DNA of 64,000 nucleotides from Waddlia chondrophila WSU 86-1044 (lineage in GTDB: Bacteria; Chlamydiota; Chlamydiia; Chlamydiales; Waddliaceae), in the NCBI RefSeq assembly GCF_000092785.1, contig NC_014225.1, forward strand, positions 1,625,340-1,689,339, read 5' to 3'. A program made the translations under genes and the position numbers. Of this stretch, positions 17,234 through 26,037 are shown in pieces. A model generated the notes under the pieces. The model was not told where the DNA came from and made no database searches. It saw nothing but the letters and a program-made list of their open reading frames with translations. The stretch's first letter is position 1. Every line of letters starts with the position of its first letter.

Positions 17234-18583
17234 ATGGACAGCACGAAAAGCATCCTTAAATCTGCCAGCCACTTTTTCAGTGGAACGATGCTAAGCCGCA
17301 TTTCAGGCGCTGTGCGCGATATCGCTATGGCATTTACTTTCGGAACAAAAGAGACTGTCGCAGCATTTTTCGTCGCCTTCAGGTTGGCGCATCTCTTAAG
17401 GCGGCTCTTCGGAGAAGGGGCATTGCAAACAGCATTTGTTCCAAAATTCGAAAAAATCCGGCAACAGTCTCCCAAAAGAGCCGCTCAATTTTTTACCAGC
17501 CTCTATCTGATTTTATTTCTCATACTAATCGGAATCACCGCCGCAAGCGTTGGGATTTTAAAATCATTGATCCCGATTCTGTCAGCAGAAAATCGAGAAA
17601 TTGCTACCTTAACAATCATCATGATGCCGAGCCTGATTTTTATTTGCCTCTGGGGACTAAACTGCAGCTTGCTACAGTGTGAAAAAAAATTTTTCCTCCC
17701 CAGCGCAGCACCTGTTCTCTTCAATGCTGTTTGGATTCTTGGAGCATTAAATATTTGGTACTTGCAACCTCAAAACCCAATGTATTGGCTGGCAGCTGCA
17801 ATCGTAGCTGCCAGCATCACACAATGGATCACGACAATTCCACAAACAGTGTCGATCCTTAAAAGTTGGGGAATGCCGCCTCCAAGTCTTTGCAACCCTG
17901 ATATCCGAACATTGTCTCAGCCGCTTCTGCTCGGAATTTTAGGAGTGGCTGCCGTACAAATCAACAGTGCGTTGGATCCTCTTTTTGCCAAAATGGCCAA
18001 TGGAGAAGGACCTGCTTTCCTTTGGTACGCAATTAGAATTCAGCAAGTCCCGCTCGCTCTTTTTGGAATCGCCCTTTCTTCCGCTCTTCTCCCCCCTTTG
18101 TCTAGAGCTCTTGAAAACAAAGAATACGAAAAATACCGTAAATTCTTAAGATACTGTTTATCGCGCACGCTTTATCTAATGATTCCTTGCACTTTAGGCT
18201 TGATCTTTCTAGGCAAGTGGGGAATTTCCCTCGTGTATGGCCACGGCCATTTTACCCAAGAATCAATAAATAGCACAAACCTCTGTCTATCTGGCTACGC
18301 CGTCGGGCTTATTCCCATGGCGCTAGTCCTTATCTATGCTCCTGCTTTTTACGCAAAAAACAACTATTTCATCCCTTCGGCAACTTCTACCTTTTCCGTC
18401 GTGATGAATATTGCCCTTAACACCTTATTTGTCTCGTATTTGGGATATGGACCTGCCAGCGTAGCCTATGCAACTAGCCTGAGCGCCTGGGCAAATTTTG
18501 TTCTTTTAGCCTTAATCTTTCATCTCCAACCTTTTTATTTGAATAGATTTATTTTTCAAGCAAAAATTAAAAATAAAATTTAA
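17234..18583 (+). CDS. murJ: Lipid II flippase MurJ (short form)
   Basis: Inner-membrane flippase for the peptidoglycan precursor lipid II. The N-terminus SHFFSGTMLSRISGAVRDIAMAFTFGTKETVAAFFVAFRL is the typical MurJ first-helix region with its charged Arg, and GEGALQTAFVPKF follows. Many hydrophobic helices are seen through the end. At 449 residues it is shorter than E. coli MurJ (511) and seems to lack most of the last two helices (TM13-14) that line the lipid-tail groove; no frameshift is visible at the 3' end. Chlamydiae use a small amount of peptidoglycan for division, consistent with retention. P1 follows after 60 bases on the same strand. Confidence 0.9.
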   Translation: MDSTKSILKSASHFFSGTMLSRISGAVRDIAMAFTFGTKETVAAFFVAFRLAHLLRRLFGEGALQTAFVPKFEKIRQQSPKRAAQFFTSLYLILFLILIGITAASVGILKSLIPILSAENREIATLTIIMMPSLIFICLWGLNCSLLQCEKKFFLPSAAPVLFNAVWILGALNIWYLQPQNPMYWLAAAIVAASITQWITTIPQTVSILKSWGMPPPSLCNPDIRTLSQPLLLGILGVAAVQINSALDPLFAKMANGEGPAFLWYAIRIQQVPLALFGIALSSALLPPLSRALENKEYEKYRKFLRYCLSRTLYLMIPCTLGLIFLGKWGISLVYGHGHFTQESINSTNLCLSGYAVGLIPMALVLIYAPAFYAKNNYFIPSATSTFSVVMNIALNTLFVSYLGYGPASVAYATSLSAWANFVLLALIFHLQPFYLNRFIFQAKIKNKI

Positions 18584-18591
18584 TTTTATGC

Positions 18592-18597
18592 TATAAT
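18592..18597 (+). promoter_or_regulatory. Possible -10 element upstream of P1
   Basis: A perfect TATAAT lies 46 bases before the P1 ATG, in a short AT-rich gap after murJ. No good -35 hexamer is seen at 16-18 bases. TATAAT also appears twice ahead of P2 (58868-58879), suggesting similar AT-rich promoters for the paralogues. Confidence 0.35.
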
Positions 18598-18643
18598 AAA
18601 ATGGAGAGGGGTAGAAATTTTCTACAAATTCAGGAGAAGGAAG

Positions 18644-21600
18644 ATGGTAGACGAAATCTCATCCGGCGGAATAAGCAATCCAACAATCATCACCACAGGC
18701 CCAACTCCCCCACAGACAGAGCCAACAGTCAATGAACCTCCGGAAAATTCTGTCGAGACGTTTGGAGATACTTTGCTGCAAGCCGAAGAACCTGCTGAAG
18801 TCTCGCTTCTGATCAATGGCCAGATCGACCTTCCTCCCGGAAGAATTTCGATTAGGGAGTTGCAGGAAATCATCCAAGAAACGATTCAAAAATTGAAACG
18901 GGCAATCATCGACGCTCAGCAGTTGGACCCGCTCATCTCCGAAAGATGGCATCGAGCATTGGCTTTCGAAGCGCAATCTTTAGAAGATCTGCACTCCGAA
19001 CTTTTGGAGACTGTTGAGAGATGGAAGCAGCTGGAAACAAAAGCGAAAGAAATTTACGATGCCCATAGCGACCTCGAAGCAGCAACGATTGATTTCAACA
19101 ACTTTATGACAACTGTTTGGTCTCAAGACCGTGCAGCTATTCAAGACTTAAATGCCATTTTAAACACTTACAACCATCTCACTCCACAAGGAGTGACAAC
19201 CATCAATAACAGCTTATCTCAAGCGGAAAAAAACGCTCTTTTAGCGGGACTTACCGAACAAGAGATCGAAGACCTTGGCGGCGAGGAATACGCTGTCGCA
19301 TTTCAGTACATCAACCAAAAAATCGGTGAGTGGAACCAGTATGTCGCCAATCGCCCAGACGTGCAAGAAGCAATTAACAACATTGTCCAACAAACAACTG
19401 CTTATAACGAGCTCATTAACGATTACAACACATTAACCAACAGTATCAATGCGGAAAGAGCAGAGTTTGGACTGCCAAACCTTCCTTTCTACGACAGCAC
19501 TCCAGTACCTAATCCGCAACCTCTGTATACCACCCTCCCTTCCCAGCCTGAGATCACTGTTCCTCTCATTCCCAGCAACGCAACTGAAAGGCTGACGCTT
19601 TTTTTACAAGAGCCTACTGAAGAGAGAACGAATGACTTTATAGCTGCTCTGGATGCAATTAACGGAGTAACTCCGGAGCAAGCGAATACAGCCGTGGAAG
19701 AAGCGATTGCCAACGGACCTTATGCCACCGAATCAGCTTTTTTCGGAGCCGTCCGGACAGAACTGGGAGCTCTCTTTGATCCCCCTTCAGACGGGTATCA
19801 AAAATTTGATCAAGCCCTCAACGAATTTCCCATGCGCTACGGGTTGGAAGTGCCCAGCAGCGCTCAAATAGGAACGATTCCCTCTCCTATTTATCCCGGT
19901 GATCCGATCGACGTCAATTCCTACGAATTGACGGTTCTCTTCTTTATTCCGCTTGTCAACTCATTTCTTGGGTACACCTCTCTTTTTCAACAATCCCTAA
20001 GTCTTGAAGAAGCTGTCATTGCCAATGAAATTTTTTTTCAATCTCTTAGGAATCAAAATTTTACACTTCCATTTGGATACTTCGATACGCTTAATCCTGT
20101 TTTTCAAGCCGGAGCCAATTCAATTGGAGGATTAGGACTAGCATCAGCTGCCATGGGACTGCAAAGTCGTCATTTGCAAATCGTGCTTTCCCGCATTCTA
20201 TTCAGAGAATCAGCGGCAAACGCCAGCTTGCCCATCTCTGCCAGACTGTATTCGAGACTCCAATTCACCGCTCTTCAGATTTTATCGAAAAGCTCTCTAA
20301 TGAGCTCTATGCCTGCTTTACGCTTCGTTGCTTCTAGGCTCGGGTCCGTAGCTGCACAAAGCCCCGCCGTTTTTGCTGCCATTTCCCTAGCTTATGCCGG
20401 CCAAGTCGGCGCCATCGTTGACTCCGGACTTTTCCGAATCATTGTCAATGGACAAATCAATCGCCTCGGCTTTTATGCTCGGCAGAGATTTGGAGCGGCA
20501 AGCAGAAATCTGCAAGCGGCTCAACGAGAGCTTGCGCTAGCGATCAAATCCGGAAATCCCTTCCGTATGGCAAGTGCTGTCGATAGACTTACTCAAGCTG
20601 AGGTTGAACTCTCTAATGCAACCCGCCTTTTCAACGCATTCGGCCTAACATCCATTGGTCACTTTGCATCTCTATCGTCACAGCTGGCTGCAGGGCTGAA
20701 CCTATCACTGCTTGGAATCTCATCCGCCTTTTATGCCCGTGCATTAGGCATACCAAACCTTGTTCCCCTGATCTTCGCCCAGGTTTCACAACTCCCTCCC
20801 CAAGACTTGCTTATCGCCTTAACCTCGCGAGCAACTCTTTCGGATGTGCTCGAAAATCCTATCAGTCTTGTATTCGCCAAGCAAACACTGACAAATCTTC
20901 TAGTCCACCGCTTAGGTTATTCGGCAGCAGTTTCCGCTGCGATTGTGAACAACGCGATCAATCATGCGATCTATTCCGGAGTTGGCCTAAACACAATCAG
21001 CAGTTTCCGCAACGAGTTAGTCCGGCAATTCACTGCAGAAGGAGTCAATCCTTTGCAAGCAAATTTACTGGCAAATGAAACTGTTGCGCTTATCCGAGGA
21101 GATATTGGAGCGCGTTATTTAAACATTGCTTTCGGCCTTAATATGGACACATCCGCCGCTGCAGCTTCTCTTGTCAATAGTTTATTTGGAGTCGATATCG
21201 GCATCGGTGGAGCAATGCTGTCCAATGCGATCACTCGTTCTCTGCAATACGGCGGCTATGGATCTCGAGTTCGTCTACAAAATGAACTCTTTGAACAGTT
21301 TCGCGATTTCGGCTTAAGCCGCGGCGATGCACTTGCCTATGCCAGCCAAACGTTAAACTTTTACGAAACCGTCGGCATTGTCGTCCCTCTGACTCGATTC
21401 CCTGGATTGACAAATGCCCTTCTTGGAGATCCTTTGCTACGCAGTATCGCTTTAGGACAAGGGCTAGTGCGCAAAGAAATTTTGGAAGATCTTCAAACCC
21501 GCGGGCTCAGCAACACGCAAGCAGAGTTTATCACCGACCAGCTTTTAGCACTTGCTTCGGGAAACTTTGTTTTAGCTCCTGAAACAGTCAGGTTTGAGCT

Positions 21601-22450
21601 AGCGCTTAGAGGAGCGATCAACAGAGCTCTGGTCAATCCAAACGCATTTGAAACACAAAGAGAGTTCCGCAATAGACTTCGAGAGGAATTGCGGGCTGTC
21701 GGCTTCTCGCTAAACGATGCAATCTTCCTTGCCAACAGCACAGCAGCATACAACGTCAACGGAGCTTTTCTTCCTGTCACAGGCGTTTCGGCTTCCAAAT
21801 TACAAGCTGTCAACAGCGCATTTGTCGGAGAACTGACAAACAACGGAATTTCACGCAGTCAAGCTAATTTAATCTTTGAACACGCTCTTAAGCAAGCGAA
21901 CCAGCGCGCTCCGTTCTTTTCATCAGACGATTTTTTAAACATTTTGAAAGAAGAAGTATTCAGCACTGTACAAACTGAAACAGGGCGAGGAGACGGAAGC
22001 TACCTTTTCGACAGAGCTGTCGCTTCCGTTTTAAGTGCATCCCAAACACTGAGCCTGGATGCCCTTGTTGAGCAAATCAGCAATTCCGCCACCGGAGTTC
22101 TCAGACCTGATTTAGGCGGAGCGCTTGCCAGCCGATTGCGCGATCAAATTTTAGTTTCCATTTTAGGGGGAAGAACGATTGACGAAATTTCTAACGAAGA
22201 ACAACGCAACCCTTTATCAATCGTCAATCTAGTGACAGATCAAGTGCGCCGCCTGAGGAATGAAGAAGATGATGCCGAACAAATCCGCATGCTGCGCAAA
22301 CTGATTCAACTGCTGGAAAAATTAGCAACACCAAACGCTTCGATCGGCTACTTGCTCTCTTCTTTAGGTGATAACCCAGGCACTTTTATTGGAGCTGCCA
22401 ACGTCAGCAAAGCTGGTGAGAACTACCAAGCTCTGCAAATTCCTACATAG
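18644..22450 (+). CDS. P1: 1268-aa chlamydial protein with helical repeats, candidate secreted effector
   Basis: No function recognised. It is paralogous along its whole length to the 1179-residue protein at 58958 (shared INGQIDLPPGRISIREL / AKGQIGLPPGRISIAEL start, SLSQAE.NAL.AGLT, YARALGIPNLV-type core, and C-terminal GAANVS.AG..YQALQIP). P1 has about 85 extra residues near 320-405. The N-terminal 60 residues are polar and Pro/Thr-rich without a signal peptide, as in type III substrates. Residues about 50-300 are coiled-coil-like; 600-1090 contain degenerate repeats of the form ..L...F...G(L/V/F)....A..LA..T (for example VRQFTAEGVNPLQANLLANET at about 790, LREELRAVGFSLNDAIFLANS at about 1010). 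SD AGGAGAAGG precedes the ATG. It occupies the neighbourhood of murJ where C. trachomatis has secreted-effector genes. Confidence 0.75.
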   Translation: MVDEISSGGISNPTIITTGPTPPQTEPTVNEPPENSVETFGDTLLQAEEPAEVSLLINGQIDLPPGRISIRELQEIIQETIQKLKRAIIDAQQLDPLISERWHRALAFEAQSLEDLHSELLETVERWKQLETKAKEIYDAHSDLEAATIDFNNFMTTVWSQDRAAIQDLNAILNTYNHLTPQGVTTINNSLSQAEKNALLAGLTEQEIEDLGGEEYAVAFQYINQKIGEWNQYVANRPDVQEAINNIVQQTTAYNELINDYNTLTNSINAERAEFGLPNLPFYDSTPVPNPQPLYTTLPSQPEITVPLIPSNATERLTLFLQEPTEERTNDFIAALDAINGVTPEQANTAVEEAIANGPYATESAFFGAVRTELGALFDPPSDGYQKFDQALNEFPMRYGLEVPSSAQIGTIPSPIYPGDPIDVNSYELTVLFFIPLVNSFLGYTSLFQQSLSLEEAVIANEIFFQSLRNQNFTLPFGYFDTLNPVFQAGANSIGGLGLASAAMGLQSRHLQIVLSRILFRESAANASLPISARLYSRLQFTALQILSKSSLMSSMPALRFVASRLGSVAAQSPAVFAAISLAYAGQVGAIVDSGLFRIIVNGQINRLGFYARQRFGAASRNLQAAQRELALAIKSGNPFRMASAVDRLTQAEVELSNATRLFNAFGLTSIGHFASLSSQLAAGLNLSLLGISSAFYARALGIPNLVPLIFAQVSQLPPQDLLIALTSRATLSDVLENPISLVFAKQTLTNLLVHRLGYSAAVSAAIVNNAINHAIYSGVGLNTISSFRNELVRQFTAEGVNPLQANLLANETVALIRGDIGARYLNIAFGLNMDTSAAAASLVNSLFGVDIGIGGAMLSNAITRSLQYGGYGSRVRLQNELFEQFRDFGLSRGDALAYASQTLNFYETVGIVVPLTRFPGLTNALLGDPLLRSIALGQGLVRKEILEDLQTRGLSNTQAEFITDQLLALASGNFVLAPETVRFELALRGAINRALVNPNAFETQREFRNRLREELRAVGFSLNDAIFLANSTAAYNVNGAFLPVTGVSASKLQAVNSAFVGELTNNGISRSQANLIFEHALKQANQRAPFFSSDDFLNILKEEVFSTVQTETGRGDGSYLFDRAVASVLSASQTLSLDALVEQISNSATGVLRPDLGGALASRLRDQILVSILGGRTIDEISNEEQRNPLSIVNLVTDQVRRLRNEEDDAEQIRMLRKLIQLLEKLATPNASIGYLLSSLGDNPGTFIGAANVSKAGENYQALQIPT

Positions 22451-22452
22451 GC

Positions 22453-22487
22453 AAAAAAAAGCCCGCTTTACTCATGAAAAACGGGCT
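22453..22487 (-). terminator. Intrinsic terminator of rpsD
   Basis: Read on the minus strand: AGCCCG (22487-22482), 16-base loop with three further A:T pairs, CGGGCT (22465-22460), directly followed by a run of T (complement of A 22453-22460). This is a standard rho-independent terminator 32 bases after the rpsD stop. On the plus strand no T-run follows, so it does not obviously terminate P1. Confidence 0.85.
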
Positions 22488-22518
22488 AAAAACAAAGGAG
22501 GAGGTAATCTGTATCGCC

Positions 22519-23139
22519 TTAGTTTGTGTGATCCAAAAAGTCACAAACTTCAGGTAAGTTAATCTCTAATGGCCAAGGAATTTGCTCCAAGGTTGGCATC
22601 GACAATAACTGACCGGAAAATTTGTTGCGATCAAGAGAAAAATACTCCGGAACATCCTTCATGGAGTTGTCCAGAGCTTCATTGACCGCTTTCATCTTTT
22701 GCGACCTTTCTTTCACAGAAACCACCATTCCAGGCTTCACCTGGAAAGAACGGATATCAACTTTTTTTCCATCAACAAGGATGTGGCCATGAGAAACCAG
22801 CTGATGAGCTGCAAAAATGGTACTGGCCAACTTGAGACGGTAAACAACGTTATCTAAGCGGCATTCAAGCATTTCAGCCAAATGAAGCGGCGTATTTCCC
22901 TTTAGCTTGAGAGCTTTTTTATAGTAGTTCACAAGCTGCTTTTCGCTGATCATTCCATAGACAGCTTTTAGCTTTTGTTTTTCTTCAAGCTGCAACCCAT
23001 AATCGGACTTCTTGCGGCGGCGAGCGCCGTGAACCCCCGGAGGGTTGGGTTTGTGGATGAGCGGATTGCGTGCTCTGCCAAAAATATTGACGCCGAAACG
23101 GCGGGCAATTCGATTTCGATTTCCTGTATAGCGTGCCAT
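22519..23139 (-). CDS. rpsD: 30S ribosomal protein S4
   Basis: Binds 16S rRNA early in 30S assembly. The N-terminus MARYTGNRNRIARRFGVNIFG, the RRRKKSDYGLQLEEKQKLKAVYG segment and the S4 RNA-binding domain (RLDNVVYRLKLASTIFAAHQLVSHGHILVDGKKVDIRSF) are diagnostic. The frame extends 22 codons upstream, but TAGGAGA precedes the ATG at 23139, giving 206 residues, close to the usual length. It has its own terminator. In C. trachomatis rpsD adjoins nfo; here P1 and murJ lie between. Confidence 0.97.
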   Translation of the reverse strand: MARYTGNRNRIARRFGVNIFGRARNPLIHKPNPPGVHGARRRKKSDYGLQLEEKQKLKAVYGMISEKQLVNYYKKALKLKGNTPLHLAEMLECRLDNVVYRLKLASTIFAAHQLVSHGHILVDGKKVDIRSFQVKPGMVVSVKERSQKMKAVNEALDNSMKDVPEYFSLDRNKFSGQLLSMPTLEQIPWPLEINLPEVCDFLDHTN

Positions 23140-23345
23140 GTATTCTCCTAAAAAATCGTACGATTTGTTTAAATAAAGAGTTCTCTCCAAATCGCAAGTG
23201 CACATTATGGCACACTCTGTCTATTTTTGCAAACAACAGTTTGCCTCATCCCAACACTCTCTATTTAATTAATAATTAAATATTTAATTCCTTTTTCGCC
23301 TAAAAAAGAGAAACCCTTTATGATGACGTATAGGAGAAGTTTGAA

Positions 23346-23984
23346 ATGAGCACCAACGAGTCCGAAGAAAAAGCATTTCAAGAAGCTGCCTCTCTCCTCA
23401 TTCATCGGCTACGCAACCCTTTAGGAGGAATAAAAGGATTTGCTTCTCTGTTAAAGCGGGATCTGGAAGGGCAGCCCAACCTTCAGAAGATGGCGGCGAT
23501 GATCGTCGAAGGAGCGGACAATCTTGACCGGATCATGACCGCAGCTCTTGATTTCGCAGAGCCATTAAACCTAGACAAGGAGTATTGCAACCTGATTCCC
23601 ATGATAAAAGAGGTGTTCGATCACCACCAGATCAGCTGGACAACTTCTATCGACACTGCAAATGTTTATATGGACAAAAGCCAAATGCGCAAAGCGCTCA
23701 GCTACTTATCCGACTTTGCCGCCCACCCCCAAGAAAAAGGAAGTTTTCCCGAAGCTCAAGTTAATGTAACGGATTCAAACATCGCAATCACGCTTGTCGA
23801 CCAAGGGACTGTCATTCCTAAAGATCGAGTATCGAAAGTCTTTTCCCCTTTTTTTGTCGCCCCCTGGGGGGGAGAAGAAGGAGCATTGGCACAAGCAAAA
23901 AAAATTATCTGTTCCCACGGAGGAACGATGGAGATTGATTCTTCCGATAACGGAACGACGATTATTGCAAAAATACCTAGATAG
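23346..23984 (+). CDS. CtcB/AtoS-like histidine kinase, reduced and with degenerate ATP site
   Basis: Cognate sensor kinase of the response regulator that follows after 25 bases. The 212 residues begin almost at the dimerisation domain: H-box LIHRLRNPLGGIKGFASLL with the phospho-acceptor His near 23. No membrane or PAS sensor region is present. The ATPase domain is recognisable (VDQGTVIPKDRVSKVFSPFF..., ICSHGGTMEIDSSDNGTTIIAKIP), but the N-box reads ALSYLSDFAAHPQE, lacking the usual NLL.NA Asn, and the G1 box is DQGT instead of DxGxG. It may be a weak or regulatory kinase. C. trachomatis CtcB, as I recall, is longer. SD AGGAGA precedes the ATG. Confidence 0.75.
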   Translation: MSTNESEEKAFQEAASLLIHRLRNPLGGIKGFASLLKRDLEGQPNLQKMAAMIVEGADNLDRIMTAALDFAEPLNLDKEYCNLIPMIKEVFDHHQISWTTSIDTANVYMDKSQMRKALSYLSDFAAHPQEKGSFPEAQVNVTDSNIAITLVDQGTVIPKDRVSKVFSPFFVAPWGGEEGALAQAKKIICSHGGTMEIDSSDNGTTIIAKIPR

Positions 23985-24009
23985 CGTCCCTAAATTACAG
24001 AGGCTAAAA

Positions 24010-25395
24010 ATGTCGATAGAAAAAATATTAGTCATAGACGATGAAGAAATCATCAGAACCTTCATTGCTGAAACTCTGTCTCGCGAGGGATTTGAGGTCT
24101 CTACTGCGGAAAACGGCAAAAAAGGGATCGGCCAGTTCAAGGACTGCTCTTACGATCTGGTGTTCACTGATATGAAAATGCCAGACCTAACTGGTATTGA
24201 GGTTCTGACAAAAATCAAAGAAGTCTCTCCTCAAACCCCTGTAGTCGTGATTACAGCGTATGGCAGTATTGAAAACGCAGTGGAAGCGATGCGCTATGGA
24301 GCCTTCAACTACCTGATTAAGCCTTTTTCTCCGGACACCATTGAAGCTGTCGTGGAAAAAGCAAAAGAACACCAATCTTTGATCACCGAAAATCAATACT
24401 TAAGAGAGGAAGTCTATAACAAGAGAGCGGACACGAAACAGGGTGTGATCGCAGAAAATACCGAGATGCAGCAAATTTTAAAAGACGTGGCTCGAATTGC
24501 AAAAAGCAACGCCAGCGTTTTCATTACAGGAGAGTCAGGCACAGGAAAAGAGGTAATCGCACAAGCGATCCACGATCAATCCTTAAGACATAGCCGTCCC
24601 TTCATAAAAGTCAACTGCGCTGCAGTACCTGAAGCCTTGATTGAATCTGAATTTTTCGGACACGAAAAAGGGGCCTTTACAGGAGCTAACCAGAAACGAA
24701 TCGGACGTTTCGAGCTTGCCAATGGAGGAACCTTGCTTCTAGATGAAGTGACAGAAATCCCATTGACAGTGCAAGCAAAGCTATTAAGAGCGATCCAGGA
24801 GCAAATTTTCGAAAGAGTTGGAGGATCGAAACCGATCAAGGTAGATGTCAGAATAATCGCGACGTCAAATCGGGATATCAAACAAGCCATAGACAATCAC
24901 GTTTTGAGGGAAGACCTTTACTACCGATTGAACGTAGTTCCCATCCATCTGCCGCCTTTGAAGCATCGATCCGATGACATTCTGCCATTAGCTGAATACT
25001 TTCTTACTCGCATGTCGAAAGAAAACCATAAAAAGGTAAAAAAGCTGACTTCCGCCGCCAAACAGAAGCTCCTTAGCTATCACTGGCCGGGAAATGTGAG
25101 AGAATTAGCAAACATTATCGAGCGGGCTGTCGTCATGGAAAACAAAAATGAAATCTCTCCTGAATACATTTTCCTGGAGCCTACAGGGGATCTGCCAGCA
25201 AAACATCAAGCAGACTTGGAGGCATCGGAAGAAAAAGGACTTCCTGTGGGTCTTTCTCTGCGTGAGCTGGAAAAACAACTGATCATTGAAACACTGCTTG
25301 CCCACAACAATAATAAGAAGAAAACCGCTGAAATTTTAGGAATCAGCCCACGTACCCTGCGCAATAAGCTGAACGAATATAAAAATGGGAGCTGA
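24010..25395 (+). CDS. NtrC-family sigma-54 activator (CtcC/AtoC-like)
   Basis: Sigma-54-dependent transcription activator. Order: receiver domain with VIDDEE and phospho-acceptor Asp54 in FTDMKMPD; AAA+ domain with Walker A GESGTGKE, the sigma-54 contact loop GAFTGA, Walker B GGTLLLDEV, and arginine-finger region LREDLYYRLNVVPIHLPPL; and a Fis-type HTH at the end (KKKTAEILGISPRTLRNKLNEY). The frame opens far upstream inside the kinase gene, but AGAGG before the ATG at 24010 and the family start MSIEKILVIDDEE decide it (461 residues). It pairs with the upstream kinase; chlamydiae use one such pair for late-cycle genes. Confidence 0.93.
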   Translation: MSIEKILVIDDEEIIRTFIAETLSREGFEVSTAENGKKGIGQFKDCSYDLVFTDMKMPDLTGIEVLTKIKEVSPQTPVVVITAYGSIENAVEAMRYGAFNYLIKPFSPDTIEAVVEKAKEHQSLITENQYLREEVYNKRADTKQGVIAENTEMQQILKDVARIAKSNASVFITGESGTGKEVIAQAIHDQSLRHSRPFIKVNCAAVPEALIESEFFGHEKGAFTGANQKRIGRFELANGGTLLLDEVTEIPLTVQAKLLRAIQEQIFERVGGSKPIKVDVRIIATSNRDIKQAIDNHVLREDLYYRLNVVPIHLPPLKHRSDDILPLAEYFLTRMSKENHKKVKKLTSAAKQKLLSYHWPGNVRELANIIERAVVMENKNEISPEYIFLEPTGDLPAKHQADLEASEEKGLPVGLSLRELEKQLIIETLLAHNNNKKKTAEILGISPRTLRNKLNEYKNGS

Positions 25396-25414
25396 ATTCA
25401 CCCAAATTTGAAGC

Positions 25415-25455
25415 GATTACCTGAACCATAAAAATTTTTTATGGTTCAGGTAATC
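25415..25455. terminator. Large perfect hairpin after the two-component operon
   Basis: GATTACCTGAACCAT (25415-25429) is repeated in inverse at 25441-25455, with an A-rich then T-rich centre, giving a nearly uninterrupted 20-bp stem. It lies 19 bases after the activator stop. There is no trailing T-run, so termination is likely but not certain; it may block transcription from both sides. Confidence 0.5.
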
Positions 25456-25542
25456 ATGGATATATCACATTCCTACAGGAGGGTTATATGTACCATGAAA
25501 TCCAATCGCTATCTTGCCTTCATAAGTTGAGATAGTCTAGAC

Positions 25543-26037
25543 TTAATCTGACGCAAAATTAAGTGGAAACATGCTGTCTGTCAGGTCAAGTCCAGAAGAG
25601 TTTGAAGTCTCTTCGGCATTAATTCCTTTTCCTTCCCCTACTTTGCTCTCATCCGCTTCTTTTTTTCCCTCTAAATTGGAGCTTGAAGAATCCTCTGTTT
25701 CGTTCTCTTCTGACGCATTTTTTTCTTTGATTTCTTCAGCAAAGCAAATGCCTTTTTCAGAACTTATGAATAAATTTCTTACAGATTCTGAAAAGAGGGC
25801 AAGACCTAAGCTGCAAATAACAGCAGCAACCCCCAATAGACCTCTTCCAAAGCGTTCTAAACCGGAAAAATTGCGCACTCTTATCTCAACGATCGTATAT
25901 CGACGCCCTTCATAGTCGGAACTAGCTTCTTTTCCTTTCTCAGTATAAGAACCACCAATATGATAGCCTTTAAAGCTGTCGACAGGATGCCATTTCTCAT
26001 TATTATACCGTTTATTATTCGAAAATAAATTTGACAT
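25543..26037 (-). pseudogene. 3' part of an IS-split gene: membrane-associated chlamydial hypothetical
   Basis: As it stands, a 164-residue ORF whose ATG, near-adjacent GGGG and first 11 codons (MSNLFSNNKRY) come from the right end of IS630 copy 1; native sequence begins at NNEKWHPVDSF (26005). The native part has GYHIGGSYTEKG, a strand-rich segment GRRYTIVEIRVRN, one hydrophobic helix (GLLGVAAVICSLGLALF, about 68-84) and a Ser/Glu-rich tail. The likely 5' end of this gene lies 4.5 kb away at 30531-30575; joined at the duplicated TA the two run in frame (…IQL-NNEKW…, about 168 residues). The hybrid ORF may still be translated. Function unknown; possibly an inclusion- or envelope-membrane protein. 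Confidence 0.6.

Noticed and set aside
23794-24009. 72-codon extension of the sigma-54 activator into the kinase gene
   Set aside because: It overlaps the kinase coding sequence in another frame, whereas the receiver domain begins exactly at 24010 with an SD.
24576-24896. Minus-strand ORFs opposite the activator and other core genes
   Set aside because: They overlap well-supported domains on the other strand and show no family similarity or ribosome binding sites.
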